Origin: Marchantia polymorpha subsp. ruderalis
Taxonomy: Eukaryota; Streptophyta; Marchantiopsida; Marchantiales; Marchantiaceae
Length of the DNA stretch: 64,000 bases
Assembly (NCBI GenBank): GCA_037833965.1
Contig: AP031357.1
Span: 950,001-1,014,000 of the forward strand
Direction of reading: 5' to 3'
The notes under the pieces are model-generated. The model was not told the origin of the DNA, did not search any database, and saw only the letters and a list, made by a program, of their open reading frames with translations. This document shows, piece after piece, positions 33,558 to 45,442 of the stretch (the stretch's first letter is position 1; each line of letters starts with the position of its first letter). A program made the position numbers and the translations under genes.

Positions 33558-36230
33558 TGTCTCACGGGCGCTCGTTGAAGTTGGTTGTACCGTGGTTCTC
33601 CATGCCCCGTCAGAACGAGGCGTGTCTCCTGCTCAGTCTACAATGGCCAAGTTCTGAATGCGCATGGTCGTCCTCACGACGAGGTGCGACTGCTGTGAGG
33701 ACTGTGCAGTTGAATCTCCCGGTGACTCTGTACAGCTATATGGTCTCATGATGCATGGATCCTCTGTGTGCTCAGCGAATGATCAGTGCTGCAAGTCGAT
33801 AGTTTCGAATCGTCACCAGTGCCCGATGTTCAGGCAACAGCGGTCTACAACGCCCAGACGTTTCCCAGAAGTTCACTCCAGTTCCATTCAGCTGCTGCTT
33901 GGGGATTCCAAGCACTCGAAACATAATTTCACGTTATTATTTCAGTGTTTCGTTGTGGGATAAGTTCTGAATTTTGAAACCTTAGAACGAGCTGTAGCAG
34001 AGTTGCTACAGGCAGGGAAGTTTATTTTGATAAAAGAAGCATATCCTACGAACGAAGGACCTCTTAAATCTATGCCTGTACCACTTACTAGCACTTGGTT
34101 TGCCACTCAACCCCAAGTAGAAGAGATCTCCACCTGATGAGTAACCAGCCTTGGGCTCTGTACTTGTAAATTTGTAATTAACTGGGGCGTTGGACTTCTA
34201 TTTGTACATTCAATCGTTTGTTACTTGTATGATAATAAATGACCAGGGCATTGGACTTCTATCTATAATTTTTACAACTTGTACTTTGTTCTGAAAGGAA
34301 ATATTTTCAAAACCTTATTTACATACATTATTGATGATTTCATCACCCACTTCCTTCCTTCTTGAATGACAAAATTTTGAGTTCACAAGAGTTTTATCTT
34401 CTATCCACTACGGAGACCATACCCACCCGGGACGGTGGTAAACATACCCAAAGAGCGTCAAGTATAAACTCACGCCGTTTCGCCGTTTCGCCGTTGGGCA
34501 TGCATAGTTTCATTCTGGCTTACTGTAGTGCAGGAAGGATGAAGAACTTCCCCGGCAACTTCTCATCATTCTCCATACTATTCTATCCGGCATGTAATTG
34601 GTTTGGTGCAAAATCTCGGCGCAGCTTCTCGTGTTTCTCAATGAACTGGATAACCGGATGAAGATATTCGAGACATATTCGCTGGCGGCGCAGTGATGAA
34701 TAACAGCATCCCTCCAACTTGACAGGATGATGTTTGACATGGGTCTATGACTGCTGGTTAAAGTTCCCTCTAAATATTGTTTACATTATCCACCTTGTGA
34801 AGGAACGGTGAAGTTCCCTCCTTCGTAATAATAAAACGGTTACTTTTTTCTTATCCAAAAGTACGAGATGAGCAATAGCATTTTTTCTCAAGTTCAAAGA
34901 TGTCCTTTCCTCTTCCATTTTGGTGTCTGTTCAGTGTTTGAGAGGTTGGTTTGTAAAGCTGCAATGGAGTGAAATTTCAAAAGTTTCCTACTTAATGATG
35001 TTGGAGATAAATTGTTTTCTCTTCATGCCCTCACACTTCCTGAAAAGTTTGTCCGCATGCATGTGTAGGAGTAGACCCATGGATTATGAAGCTCGATTGA
35101 AAACCACTGACAAGAGTACAACGCAAGCTTTTAGGCTAGATACGCATTTTCAGCGCACTTAAAGCACGTGCAGTCTCTTGACGATCAAGGGGATGGACCC
35201 TAAACTCAAACCTGCACCTAGAACTCGAAGCCACCGTCTTGCAGAGCTGGCTGCTTGCAATCTGAACTTCAGGCTACTTCAATGGTTCACATCATTTCCA
35301 CGATTCATGGAAGAACAAGATGAGAGAAGTTGATACACAAGATTCGATCCGTTGTACTGTGGTTGGATGATGAAACCTCCGCCTACGTACGAACTTCCAG
35401 CTCGATGATGAATGGCACATAATGATCTGACCTTCATATAAAAGTTGGTGGTTTCTAGTAATGGCGCAGAGTGTCACGGCAGCTGTGATGAAATTCTACT
35501 CGTATGCTCATAGGAGATAGACTCAAGCAAGAACGAATACTTACTCACACTGATCTCGAAGTTTCTGAAAAAGGTACGAGAAGATGCAGGAGACAACTCA
35601 TTCCAGATCAGTAGGATTGCTTGCGAATGGGTGATTGCAGGAAAGTCATTCAGTCTTCCGCGAGATTCAGTCGGTCTCTCTGTCCTGTTCGAGAGGCATA
35701 GAATGACTGGACAGGGCGTCCCGTCGTGCAGGCCGATGCCTGTTCGGTGTAATCCGTGGATCCGAACGAGAGCAGATTCTGCAAAGTTTGACGTGGCCTT
35801 CAGTGTTTGTTTTCGATGAGCAGATCCAGAGGTGGACATGAGATCCGTAGAGGGGAGGAGAACGGGAGCGAAGTTGTCGTTATTGGATCTTGGCCAAGGC
35901 CGCAGAGGAAGGCATCTCTCCTCTGCTAGGTGAAGTTTAGAGTGCACGGGTCTTCGGGAATTTGACCTCCGAGACCCTCATTTATTAATTTTGTTTTCTC
36001 GCACAACATTTCGGGTCGTGCACTGTAAGGCTCAGGGCCTAGAGCCGTATGGGGCTATGTGAGCATGATCGAGCCACCATGAGCGATTCAGCTGGCAGTC
36101 CAATCAGACCATGCACAGCCATCCCCACTGTCAACGACCTCCAGACATTAACCAGGGGTTAGGTAGAAAAGTTACGTGGCCGGACGCTACGCATCGTTGC
36201 CGCCACCGTCTCGGGTAATGGAGGGTGGGA
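33558..36230. other. No gene recognised; one long minus ORF
   Basis: A minus ORF of 157 codons (35947-35474) has no recognisable domain. A donor-like GTGAGTAAG lies at about 35545 on the same strand, so it could be an exon, but coding status is doubtful. A short direct repeat (GGGCGTTGGACTTCTAT / GGGCATTGGACTTCTAT) is at about 34184 and 34247. Confidence 0.3.
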
Positions 36231-36232
36231 GC

Positions 36233-36577
36233 TAGTGTTGGAGGCACAACTCAAAAGGCATGACCGCGGACGGGGGCATGCGTCATTCGCATTTTCCATA
36301 CGGGGCATGCCCGTAATTATACGTAGATTCCAGAGTTATAGATGGTGGGATCAGTAAAAAAATTAATGGAAAATTATGCTTGTTGTTGGGGCTGCATGGT
36401 ACTGAAACTGCTGTTGGAACTGGAGGATTTCCCGAGTATATGCAATGCTGTTTTTGTGTCGGTACGTGGGATGTAGACAGGTACTCCGGCTTGTTGATTA
36501 TTTCTCTTTCATTGAAGTATGTTTTTTATACATTAAATATACGTATTTTTAATACGGGCATGCCTGGGGGCATGGGT
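36233..36577 (+). mobile_element. Truncated MITE of the 7.5-kb hAT family
   Basis: The left end TAGTGTTGGAGGCACAAC matches the terminus of the 7.5-kb hAT at 17 of 18 positions. It is followed by the same subterminal order (GGCATG, GGGGCATG, CGGGGCATGCCCG). The right end has ATACGGGCATGCCTGGGGGCATG as in 11480-11510, but the outermost inverted repeat is missing. About 345 bp, without coding capacity. Confidence 0.6.
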
Positions 36578-37627
36578 CACCGGAAGAAACACGATAAAAT
36601 TCGGTGCAAAGGAGCAGATGAGATTTGGGGAGCTCGGGGAAAAATGGCCGCTATCGAGATGAAGGGGAATTCCGTGCGAGCAGAACCGAAAACTAGCCGA
36701 AGTTTGCCGGATTTTCGGAAAGGCTGGACTTTCAGAATTGCAGAGTTTTTCTATTTTATTTCAGGTACACCTTTATAGAGCACCCTTTTGTGCAATTGCC
36801 ATAGTTTCTTTGTCAATAATTGGGGGGAAGGGAGGGAGAGTGAGGTCTTTGGGTTTTCTTGAGGTGGGATCTAAGCGGTATAGGATGACAAACGGCCTGC
36901 CTTGACAAATTGCCTCTAGTCTTAGCTATGAGCTCTTGTCTGCAAGACATCAGTTCACTGATGACATCAAATGGGTATGAAAAGCTACTAAGGTCGATAG
37001 GCCAAGCCAGCCATATTGGAGATACATGGCAATTTACATAACATTAAGATTGTTTTCAATTCTGCCACCATGACAAAGGATTCGAATCCTGAACTCTTTG
37101 ACACCCTCTTTATCGGAAAACTAATATATAAATTTCGGTGGAGTGAAGATACAAAATTTTTTATTTTCCTACTTTCGTCTGGTTTTCTTACAACAGAATA
37201 CCATTTTATTTATAGATTCATAATACACTTGAAATTAGTATATATCATAAATGTAAAAACAGAATTCAAAACCGTAGAAGTTAATTTGACACTTTATTAT
37301 TAAAATTGTTATAAATTTTTCTAGAAAACCAAACTACTTAAGACTTGAATCATCAAAAACTAAATTATTCATCTTTCAGAATGATCTAAAATTGTACTTT
37401 TACAATTATCATTTTAAATATGTACACTTTGCAGTCACAAATTTAATAATAAATTAATTTTATTTGTTTTTTAAGTCCAGTTCAAACAACTTTAAACTAG
37501 TAGTGGGGATGAACTTGTTATGAAGTTAAGGTCCAGTTGGAACTTCAAGCTATGTAATATTTGCTGCGTAATATACTTGTACTCTTCAACTTTTCAGGAA
37601 GTTTCTTTTTGGGCATGTCGGACGATC
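36578..37627. other. No gene recognised
   Basis: AT-rich, especially 37000-37500. The plus ORFs here have no recognisable content. Confidence 0.4.
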
Positions 37628-37635
37628 AGCGTGGG

Positions 37636-40459
37636 TAGGGGTCGGCCCGGCTCCTCAGAAGCCGGCTTGAGCCGGCTTCGGACCGGCTCGGCTACGAGCT
37701 TGATCAAGCCGGCTCTGGAGCCGGCTCCATTTATGGATAGCGGCTCAAGCCGGCTCAAACCGACTTCCTCATATGATATGTACCGCTATTTTGGCGAATG
37801 CATAATACACTGATTGCCATTGCCGTGGCGGCGCTGGGACCGATCTCCGCGCACCGTAGAGCTATTGACCGACTCTTTGAGCACTTATCGATTTGTGTTT
37901 TGTGAATTGTGTCGAGTTCTATTGTGCTTTGTGTTATCATCAGCTGCTGCTTGCTTCTGTGGACTGTGATCCAGATCCACTCGAACCTGAGATGCTGAAC
38001 GATGTCTATCGATTCGGACGACGCGGCTCTACCCGGGTACGGTGCTGCCGACGTCGTTGTTGTCATTGACGATTCGGGCGACGACGACGACGACAAGCCT
38101 GTCCGTCGCGACCAGGCTAAGGCGGGCATGCCGGCGGTCAAGCGTGCCCGGCCGAACGCGCCCAAGTCGTCATGGATTCACGATCATACGAGCATTATCA
38201 ATGATCGGCGCATCTGCGGCGTGGCTCCTTGCAAGTTGAGTTGGTCGACGAAAACGACAACGGGTGTCATCGCCAAGCACCTCGAGCAGCATCATCGTCT
38301 AACTGCGCAATCCAAGGAACGTGCTGCCGATCAATCGAGCACTCAGACCGTTCTGACGCAATTCGCGTCAATCAGCAAGTCGCGCTCGTGTCGCCTTGAC
38401 AGCGCTGTCGCTGAATATGTTGTTGAATCTACATTGCCGCACACGCACACTGAGTCGAAACCGTTTAAGTCGCTTATGAACGTGTCAGTGCCGGGGTACG
38501 TGACGAAATCAAGTCGCACGACGAAACGATGCATATTGAAAATGTATGTTATGCTGAAGTATATGATGATCGCACTGTTCAAATCATTTGAAGCCAAGGT
38601 GTCCTGCACCTACGACGGGTGGTCAAACACAATGTTGAAGGGGTTTTACTCCGTCACGGTGCATTGGGTCCATGTCGCGACTGGCGATCTTGTCGAAACC
38701 TTACTGGACTTCTTCTACATTTTGCCGGGTGAAGGGTGTGGTTTGCGCTGTGCCGAGGCCATATTCAATCTGCTCTGTGCCTTCGGCCTGGGCGATCGGA
38801 TCCTTGTCACGGTCTCTGACAATGGTTCAGACGCGGTTAACGCTGGAGTGCATCTGTCGTCCATGCTTCGCACTCGTTTCAGCCATGATGTGCTGCCTGA
38901 TGATCATCGTGTGCGTTGCTTTACTCATTCATTTCAGCTCGGAATCAATGCTGCGATCAGGGTCATTCAGCCGTCGGTTGCTATGCTTCGAAAATCGATC
39001 GCTATGCTTCGCAGTGGCAAGGCCCGTCGTGCTGCGTTCCGCAGATTCGCTGTGGCAGCGTATGAGCGCACCATGGAGCCACCGTGCCTAGATGTTGTGA
39101 CACGATGGGGCTCCACAAATAATATGTTGGCATCGGCTCTCAAGTGTCGACAGGCAATTACAATGACCGTTGGATTTGAGGAGATTGCCAAGGATTTCGT
39201 TGATGCTGGCATCGATCTGTCCGATGAAAAGATCTGGTCGCAGACGAAGTCGCTGGTCAAGTGGCTGGAATTGCCAACTAAAATTTCTAGCTGCATGGGC
39301 GGCGCGAAATACTGCGCGAAATACTGCACGATCAGTACCGCGCAGATTGCTTCTGACGCAGCTGTTTATCATTGTAACCAGTCTCTTTCAAGCGATGACC
39401 ACGTTGTCCGTGAATGCAGCGAGGTTTGCCTCGCGACCATGCTGCCATATCAACAGCATTTCAACAGTCGACCTGCTCGCATCGCCCAATTCCTCGACCC
39501 TCGCATTCCGAAGCCACTAGCTGAACGGAACGTGGCGCTGACAACTATCAATTTCTTGATGGCAACGACTTATTCCGCGGCGGTCGATGCGGAAGCAGCA
39601 CGAGCAGCATTGCGCGTCCGCGCTGGAGATCAATGGCACTCAAACAGCGATTCGTCGGCTTTAACGGGCGTGGCAATGCTACTCCGGGCGCGTCGTCAAC
39701 GTTAGCTTGATACTGGTGATGCTGCCGTCGAGCCGCAGAACACAAACACAGAAGTTGCCCGCTTCTGCGAGTACCCGATTGTCCCCGATGACACCGACGT
39801 GTTTGGCTGATGGCTTGCCCATCGAATCGACTTCCCTGTGCTGTTCGTCATTGCAATGGATTACCTCGGCGCGCCTGCCTCGTCAGTCCCGGCGGAGCGA
39901 GCCAACTCGCTGGCAAAGCGCATCTTCGACGACCGTGCAATGCTTCACGAAGCATCCTTTAAGGCCGAGATTTGCAGCAGCTCCTGGTTGACGCTGTTGC
40001 GCTCGCTAAATGTCGAATTGCCGACTGATTGGAATGCGGCATACAAGCAGCTGCGCGACAAGAAGGAGATCAACCTCAAGGAGGCCGCTGATGAGGATAC
40101 GGTGATCGAGTATCTGCTCGGTGACGATCATGGACGCAAGTCTGATGGCGACGCCGGCGCTGACGACGAATAGTTGCTAGTCTCTCATGGAGGCCCAGGC
40201 GCCGTGAGCGAATGATAAAGATCGAATAAAACACCCGCAAACTGTTGCTGCGGCATAGCGCAGAATCAGAGTTACCAATTTGCGGCCACGCGGGCCACAT
40301 TTGAGCACCGATTTGACGTGTTGCCGTCGTTTGGTAACAATTTATCGAATAGGCTGGTGAAACCGGCTTCGAGCCGGCTCTTGTTTCGGCGACCGGCTCC
40401 GAGCTGAGCCGGCTCCATGTATGAGCGGCTCAAGCCGAGCCGAGCTGGGCCGACCGCTA
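37636..40459 (+). mobile_element. Young hAT transposon, 2.8 kb, perfect 8-bp target duplication
   Basis: The termini are TAGGGGTCGGCCCGGCTC and, on the complement at the right end, TAGCGGTCGGCCCAGCTC. The target duplication AGCGTGGG is identical on both sides (37628-37635 and 40460-40467). Both subterminal regions are filled with AGCCGGCTC / GAGCCGGCT copies in both orientations, a candidate transposase-binding array. The interior is one GC-rich transposase gene. Composition differs sharply from the AT-rich flanks. Confidence 0.9.
38002..40173 (+). pseudogene. hAT transposase with two in-frame stops
   Basis: One frame runs from ATG 38002 to TAG 40171-40173 (723 codons) and is broken only by TAG at 39703-39705 and a TGA at about 39808. 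Domains in order: acidic N-terminus with DSGDDDDDK; BED-type finger with C72, C77, H93 and H97/H98; TYDGWSN with the first catalytic Asp (about residue 205); TVSDNGSDAVNAG with the second (about 273); RCFTHSFQLG, the family CxxH motif; RWGSTNNML; and after the stops a hATC dimerisation block, APASSVPAERANSLAKRIF. The TGA falls where the family has a Trp-Trp pair (FG*WLAHRIDFP), so it probably arose from TGG. The enzyme as read is truncated before its dimerisation domain. The event is recent, since no frameshift has accumulated. Confidence 0.88.
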
Positions 40460-40467
40460 AGCGTGGG

Positions 40468-41100
40468 GGAAGTCATAGCTGCCAGTGGATGAGGGACATC
40501 AAAACCTCTTCGTTTAATGTGTCAGAAAGCCTACTTGGCTAGACTTCTTCGCATGCGCAGCTTTCTGAAACCTAAACCCTGAATATCACATTGGTGGGAA
40601 TGCTGGACGTGATAAAATTTGGCGATTCTCCCGATGAGTAGCCTGTGGAAAGCGAAGGGCCTTCCGAGGTGCTTTTGAACAAGGATTATGAACCTCCGGA
40701 TCCAAAAATCCAGCAGAATTCTTCAGGCCGACGAATCGGCCGAGCTAGATACGAAAGGCGTCATCGTCGCCACTCCATTTCTAGGCCATTTCTAGGCCAC
40801 TTCACCTCGCTGGACAGGAGCTTCCGCAAACCCAAACAGACATTCTTGTGCCCAAAAAGCAACTAAATGAGATATTTTGGATGATAGCTAGATTCGGATA
40901 TGACCTAGTAGACTCACCAACTTAGCAACATAAAGGAGATGTTGAAGTACTTAAAAAGTGAAAATGTAGCAGATTTTCAAATCCTTGGAATATAAAGTAA
41001 TTCTGTGTTGGAAGAGTGAAAATGTACAAACATCACTCTTTGATACTACAAAAGAATCAAGTATGTACTTGATTTTGTCATAAATCTAATATTCACTCAG
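40468..41100. other. No gene recognised
   Basis: Spacer between the young hAT and the decayed gypsy element. Short ORFs only. Confidence 0.4.
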
Positions 41101-41109
41101 CTTCTTTTT

Positions 41110-41460
41110 ATGGCCATTTTGGGTGGATTCTTGTTGCGGACCAATACTCAGACAATACTCAAAATAACACTCCAAACTCCAAAACTAGTAGTAGTGAAAC
41201 TCAAATCATTTAACATTTGAAGTAACAGTTGAAGAAAAAAACTAAACTTAGTATTGATATCAAAAGTGCAAGATCATGTTGTTGTTGATGAGACAATGTT
41301 TCAAGTCTCTCTATTTATACCGTTAGCGCACTGCTAGAAAACCCAAAAGTAGGAAAATTGACACGGCCTCCATGTTGTAAAAAGTTTGCACCGTCTTTAA
41401 CAATCACTCTTTGTCTGGAAAAAAATCGCACACCATGATATCACCTCCTACAAGCAACGA
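41110..41460 (-). repeat. Probable 3' LTR of the decayed Ty3/gypsy element
   Basis: Shares the order and wording of several blocks with 43700-44060 (AATAACACTC, AGTATTGATAT / AGTATGAATAT, GTTGTTG / GTGTTG, CTCTCTATTT, TTGCAAAAAGTT-type). On the minus strand there is a TATA box (GTATAAATAGAGAG). The two LTRs are very divergent. Confidence 0.4.
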
Positions 41461-41889
41461 GTTGCAACGATTTATTCTATTTATTTTTTTATAAAATAGA
41501 ATCCATAAATTTATTACAAGAGATCAATGTTATATTTACATTGAAACTTCTTGATTCAATGTTGATGTCTATCTACACGTGTTGGTATCAAATATTTTTG
41601 GCATTTGGTGAATACTAGCATCCGATTTCTAAGTTTGCTTTTTTATTTCATAGTTTGTCCAATGTACAAGATATTCAAATCTCCTTTGATTGCTGCATAA
41701 ATCATTGATCTTAGAAACTTCAAATTCAAATTGTCATTGTTACTCTTGATTGATGGCGGAGATGGTGGCAATCATCATAAAATAGTCAATTTCCTATAAG
41801 ATGCAAGCAATGAAACATAAAATACTTGATAAATTTTCATAAATGATGGCATATTCAACCTGCATGCAACTTGTTGACCTTCTTATTCA

Positions 41890-42750
41890 TGCAAAAAAGT
41901 CCAAAACAACAAAATTAAAATTTGTCTTTAGGTCTTCAACTTTTTATATTGAGATTACAAAAGCCACATTTTATCTCCCAACTCAAATGTTTGGATTTTG
42001 CTTTTGAGATTTGTCTACATTTCTCTTCTGCTACTTTAAAGTTTTACAAGCATTGTCTTCATGTCTTTGTGAATCTCAAAAAATTTGGTAACCAGATCTT
42101 GCGCAACACGATTTTTTGCCAAATTCAAGTTCAAAGAGTTTAATTATGTATGATATCCATAGTTTGCAAAAAATGAATAATGATGGATGAAATTTTGAAA
42201 TGTAGTGTTGTATGCAAATTTTGTGATTGATAATAAATTCATCCAATTGTCTTAATAGTAGTTGATGAAACACCTAAATTTATGCTACAATACTTGATTC
42301 ACTTGCTCGATTTGTTCATACTTCTAAGGATGCTATGTCGATGGTAGATTAATATTCACTTGTAAGATCTTGAAAAAGTATTGCTAAAATTTGGATGTGA
42401 ATTGCCTAATTTGATTAAAAATGATATGGTCAAAAAATCCATGATATTTGTACACATTTTTTAAGAAAACTCATGACGTTTTTTTACATGTGGTAGTCTT
42501 GTTGCAAGACATGTAGTGTGTTATCTTTCTCAAACAGTATATCACAACAAAATTGAATTAAAATATGTGGACTTTGAAAGATTCATAAAGTTTGATGTCT
42601 ATAAAAATTCTAGTATCTGTAACGGTTGGATTAACTTGTATGGTTGATGATAACAAATCTTGGATCTAGAGCAAATATCACATGTCGGGACAAAATTCTT
42701 CACGACGTTCTACAATTAGAGCCATCCAATGTCTTTGTATATCAGTTTCA
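41890..42750 (-). pseudogene. Ty3/gypsy polyprotein remnant: integrase and C-terminal (GPY-like) region
   Basis: The minus strand encodes FVPTCDICSRSKICYHQPYK then LIQPLQIP, the CxxC end of the integrase zinc domain followed by the gypsy linker. Further on, PSTYHPEDEQV-like, YYQSQNLHTTLHF and KNIKS.RPKDKF-like stretches appear in the order of the integrase core and the chromovirus C-terminal region. They are scattered over all three frames with many stops. Reverse transcriptase is not convincingly visible upstream (42760-43660). The element is long dead. Confidence 0.6.
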
Positions 42751-43699
42751 TAGTTTTTTTTAACTAAATTGTAGCACCAATGAAGAGTCGTTTCAAGATT
42801 ATAGCACTCGACGTAGACATGAATCTTAAAAAAAAACAAACTAATTCCTTGTTGTATAACAATTAATCTTGAAATTGGATTTTTGAATCAGCATCATGCA
42901 ATCAAAAAACACTTAGAAACACTTGTCAATTTCACTATCCATGATGTGGTTGGCTGCTGTTGTTTTTCAATTTGATTTGCTTGTATCTTGGCTAAAAAAC
43001 GCTTCAAACATATCAAAATTTCATCACCTTTGGTCCGTCATGTTTCAAATACTAATTGTTTAAACTGTGATCCTTGACACTAGATTAAATACACAAGTAT
43101 TTCATACATTGTCATTTTATTTCTTCTTTGATTAACTTAATAAATTTCAAAGTGTAGATTTGCATGAACTCTGAGATCGAAGTGCTTGAAGATGTTTGAC
43201 GAGTTAAGCGATAAAGTCTACTTGACATAATTCACAAAGTAATCGTAGCTTTCATCGTTGTTTGAACTTCCAATTTTTTCAGTTGATTGTTTGAGTAATG
43301 ACTTTTGACAGAGTAATTTGTTTGAACAAATTCAACCACAAGATTTTAATATCGTCGCCAAATCTTCATCGAAACATGATGATGGAAGCCGTATGATTCC
43401 AACCAATATCACATGCAAGTTGTTAACACTTTGCAACATATGCTCAAGTTGAACACAATTGTTATTGAAATGATCAAATTTTTAATTTGCTATAAGTGCT
43501 CAATTTTGAACTATTTGTTATATTCTTCAAGAATTGATCAAAGTATGCCAGGATTGAACATGATGGAAGATGTGTATATGGATGTTGGAAGCATCATCCA
43601 CTTTGTAAATGTACTTTCGACAAAATGTTGCGGAAGTCAAATCACACAAGACTTAAAATAACACTCAAACTAGAATTAAAGACACACGAGACAAAAAAG

Positions 43700-44060
43700 T
43701 AACACTCAAAGGAAGAAAGCTGGAAGTAGTATCATTCAAAGCAAGGGAACAAGACGTAATATTGATATTTGAAGATCACAAAGAATTGATGTTGTCAAAA
43801 ACTAGAAATGAGGACACTCAAAGCAAGAAAGCTAGAAGTAGTAACACTCAAAGCAAAAAAACAAGTCGGAGTATGAATATTGGAAGTATATCGGAAATTC
43901 AAGTACAATTGGTGTTGTCGAGTGAAGGAAAATGTTCCATTACTCTCTATTTCTAGCTCTAAATCGCTACCAAGAAACTCTAAAGTCTGATAGTTGACGA
44001 CGCTTTCCAGTTGCAAAAAGTTCACACCACCTCTCAATTGGGCCAAGTTCGCGCCGCCTG
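43700..44060 (-). repeat. Probable 5' LTR of the decayed Ty3/gypsy element
   Basis: Diverged counterpart of 41110-41460. It contains a small internal tandem repeat of CACTCAAAGCAAGAAAGCTA-type units at 43690-43860. Confidence 0.4.
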
Positions 44061-44317
44061 ATGAAAAAGTCCTCACCTCCTCCATGTTTGGGCAAAGTCT
44101 GCAACATCCTTGACAAGACCTCCCTCTTTGGGAAAAGCCTTCAGAGTTCGCCCCGGAAGTGACAAGAGTTGTATGTTATGGCGATCTTGATGCATATCTT
44201 CTAAAGTTGTTGGAAATGAAGTAACAAACATCAAAACATGCTGATCTTGCTTATGAACATTCAATGAAGTTATGGCGTAGAAGATTTAGACATCTGTTCA
44301 CTTATGAGGAGGCCAAT

Positions 44318-45124
44318 GTAGATTAGGCACATGCTTAAATTGCCTAATTTCAGGTAAATTAGACACAAATCCCAAATAAAATTGGGCATCATCATTAAAA
44401 AAGGCTGAAAACGCAAGGATAGAAATATTTTATTTCTCAATCGTGCGTCAATGTGATGCAGTTTGCATTAGAGAAACCACTCCGGAGAAGATTATTCCAT
44501 GACATGTTGAATATTTACTTTTGAGATTAAGTCTCCAGTTCTTTGTTATTAGTTCTAAATGACCTGCAACACGAAAGACGAATTTAAGACTTGGGGGTAG
44601 GTTGTATGATCCAAAAAGTCGATATTGTTTAGGTTTATAAGGTCGCCCATATGCAGTAGCAACAAGCGCAGACAGTAATTTCAAGTGTGAAAGTACTACT
44701 ATCATAATAGGAGACTGAAGATGTTGTGGGACAAGTGTTCGGAGAGCACCAGCCATAGCACAGTTTCACTCGAAATGCCACCGGGAATGTACTCAAGCAA
44801 TACAGACGCGATAAAGCACCGAGAGTACGGTCCTTTAAAACCTTCATCCATAGGCACGACAAGGTGTCAGGTACACCGATCTCTATGCACGATAACATAG
44901 TGAGTTATCAAAACGTGAATTCCTCTGTACATTCCGCAGTAGGCATAACATCCTTTGTAAATCAGATTCCACCGTTGATATTTAGTGTCTACCAACTATG
45001 TACATCTCACTCTACAACCAATTTGGGCTAGGAAGAATAAGCTCCTATAAAGAGGGATCTCCGGTCCAATCTCTCTCATGCGGTACAATCATTAGGCATT
45101 CACTTTTAAAATGCCTAATCTACA
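44318..45124. mobile_element. 807-bp non-autonomous DNA element with short inverted repeats
   Basis: The termini are TGTAGATTAGGCA at 44318-44330 and its exact complement at 45112-45124. Each end also folds on itself (ATTAGGCA...TGCCTAAT). Flanking 8-mers GAGGCCAA (44310-44317) and GAGGCCTG (45125-45132) match at 6 of 8 positions. No transposase is present. Confidence 0.55.
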
Positions 45125-45442
45125 GAGGCCTGGCCATGAGCTATCAGGTTGGTCGGTGTGCTCTTTCCATACGAGATATATATATATTTACATATATATA
45201 TAAAGTTATGGGCTCAGACAGAAATGTGAGGGAGTGTGGGAGTATATCATTCTATGTGAATGGAATATAATTTTATGTTATGTATACGTTATTATAGGGA
45301 GAGTACTATATAGAAAAACCAGAAGAGATGAATACAGTTAGGTGATATATCTAGGTATGCTCTCCTTTGGACTAGATATTTGGGGTATCTTAGCAGTACC
45401 TTATTCGAATCATGTTGGTATTCGAGTCTAGGACCATGTTAC

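Noticed and set aside
35474..35947. Minus-strand ORF of 157 codons
   Set aside because: No recognisable domain, and a plus-strand ORF overlaps it. Kept only as a mention in the regional entry.
37755..39745. Minus and alternative-frame ORFs across the young hAT
   Set aside because: All are shadows of the GC-rich transposase frame, which has the motif content.
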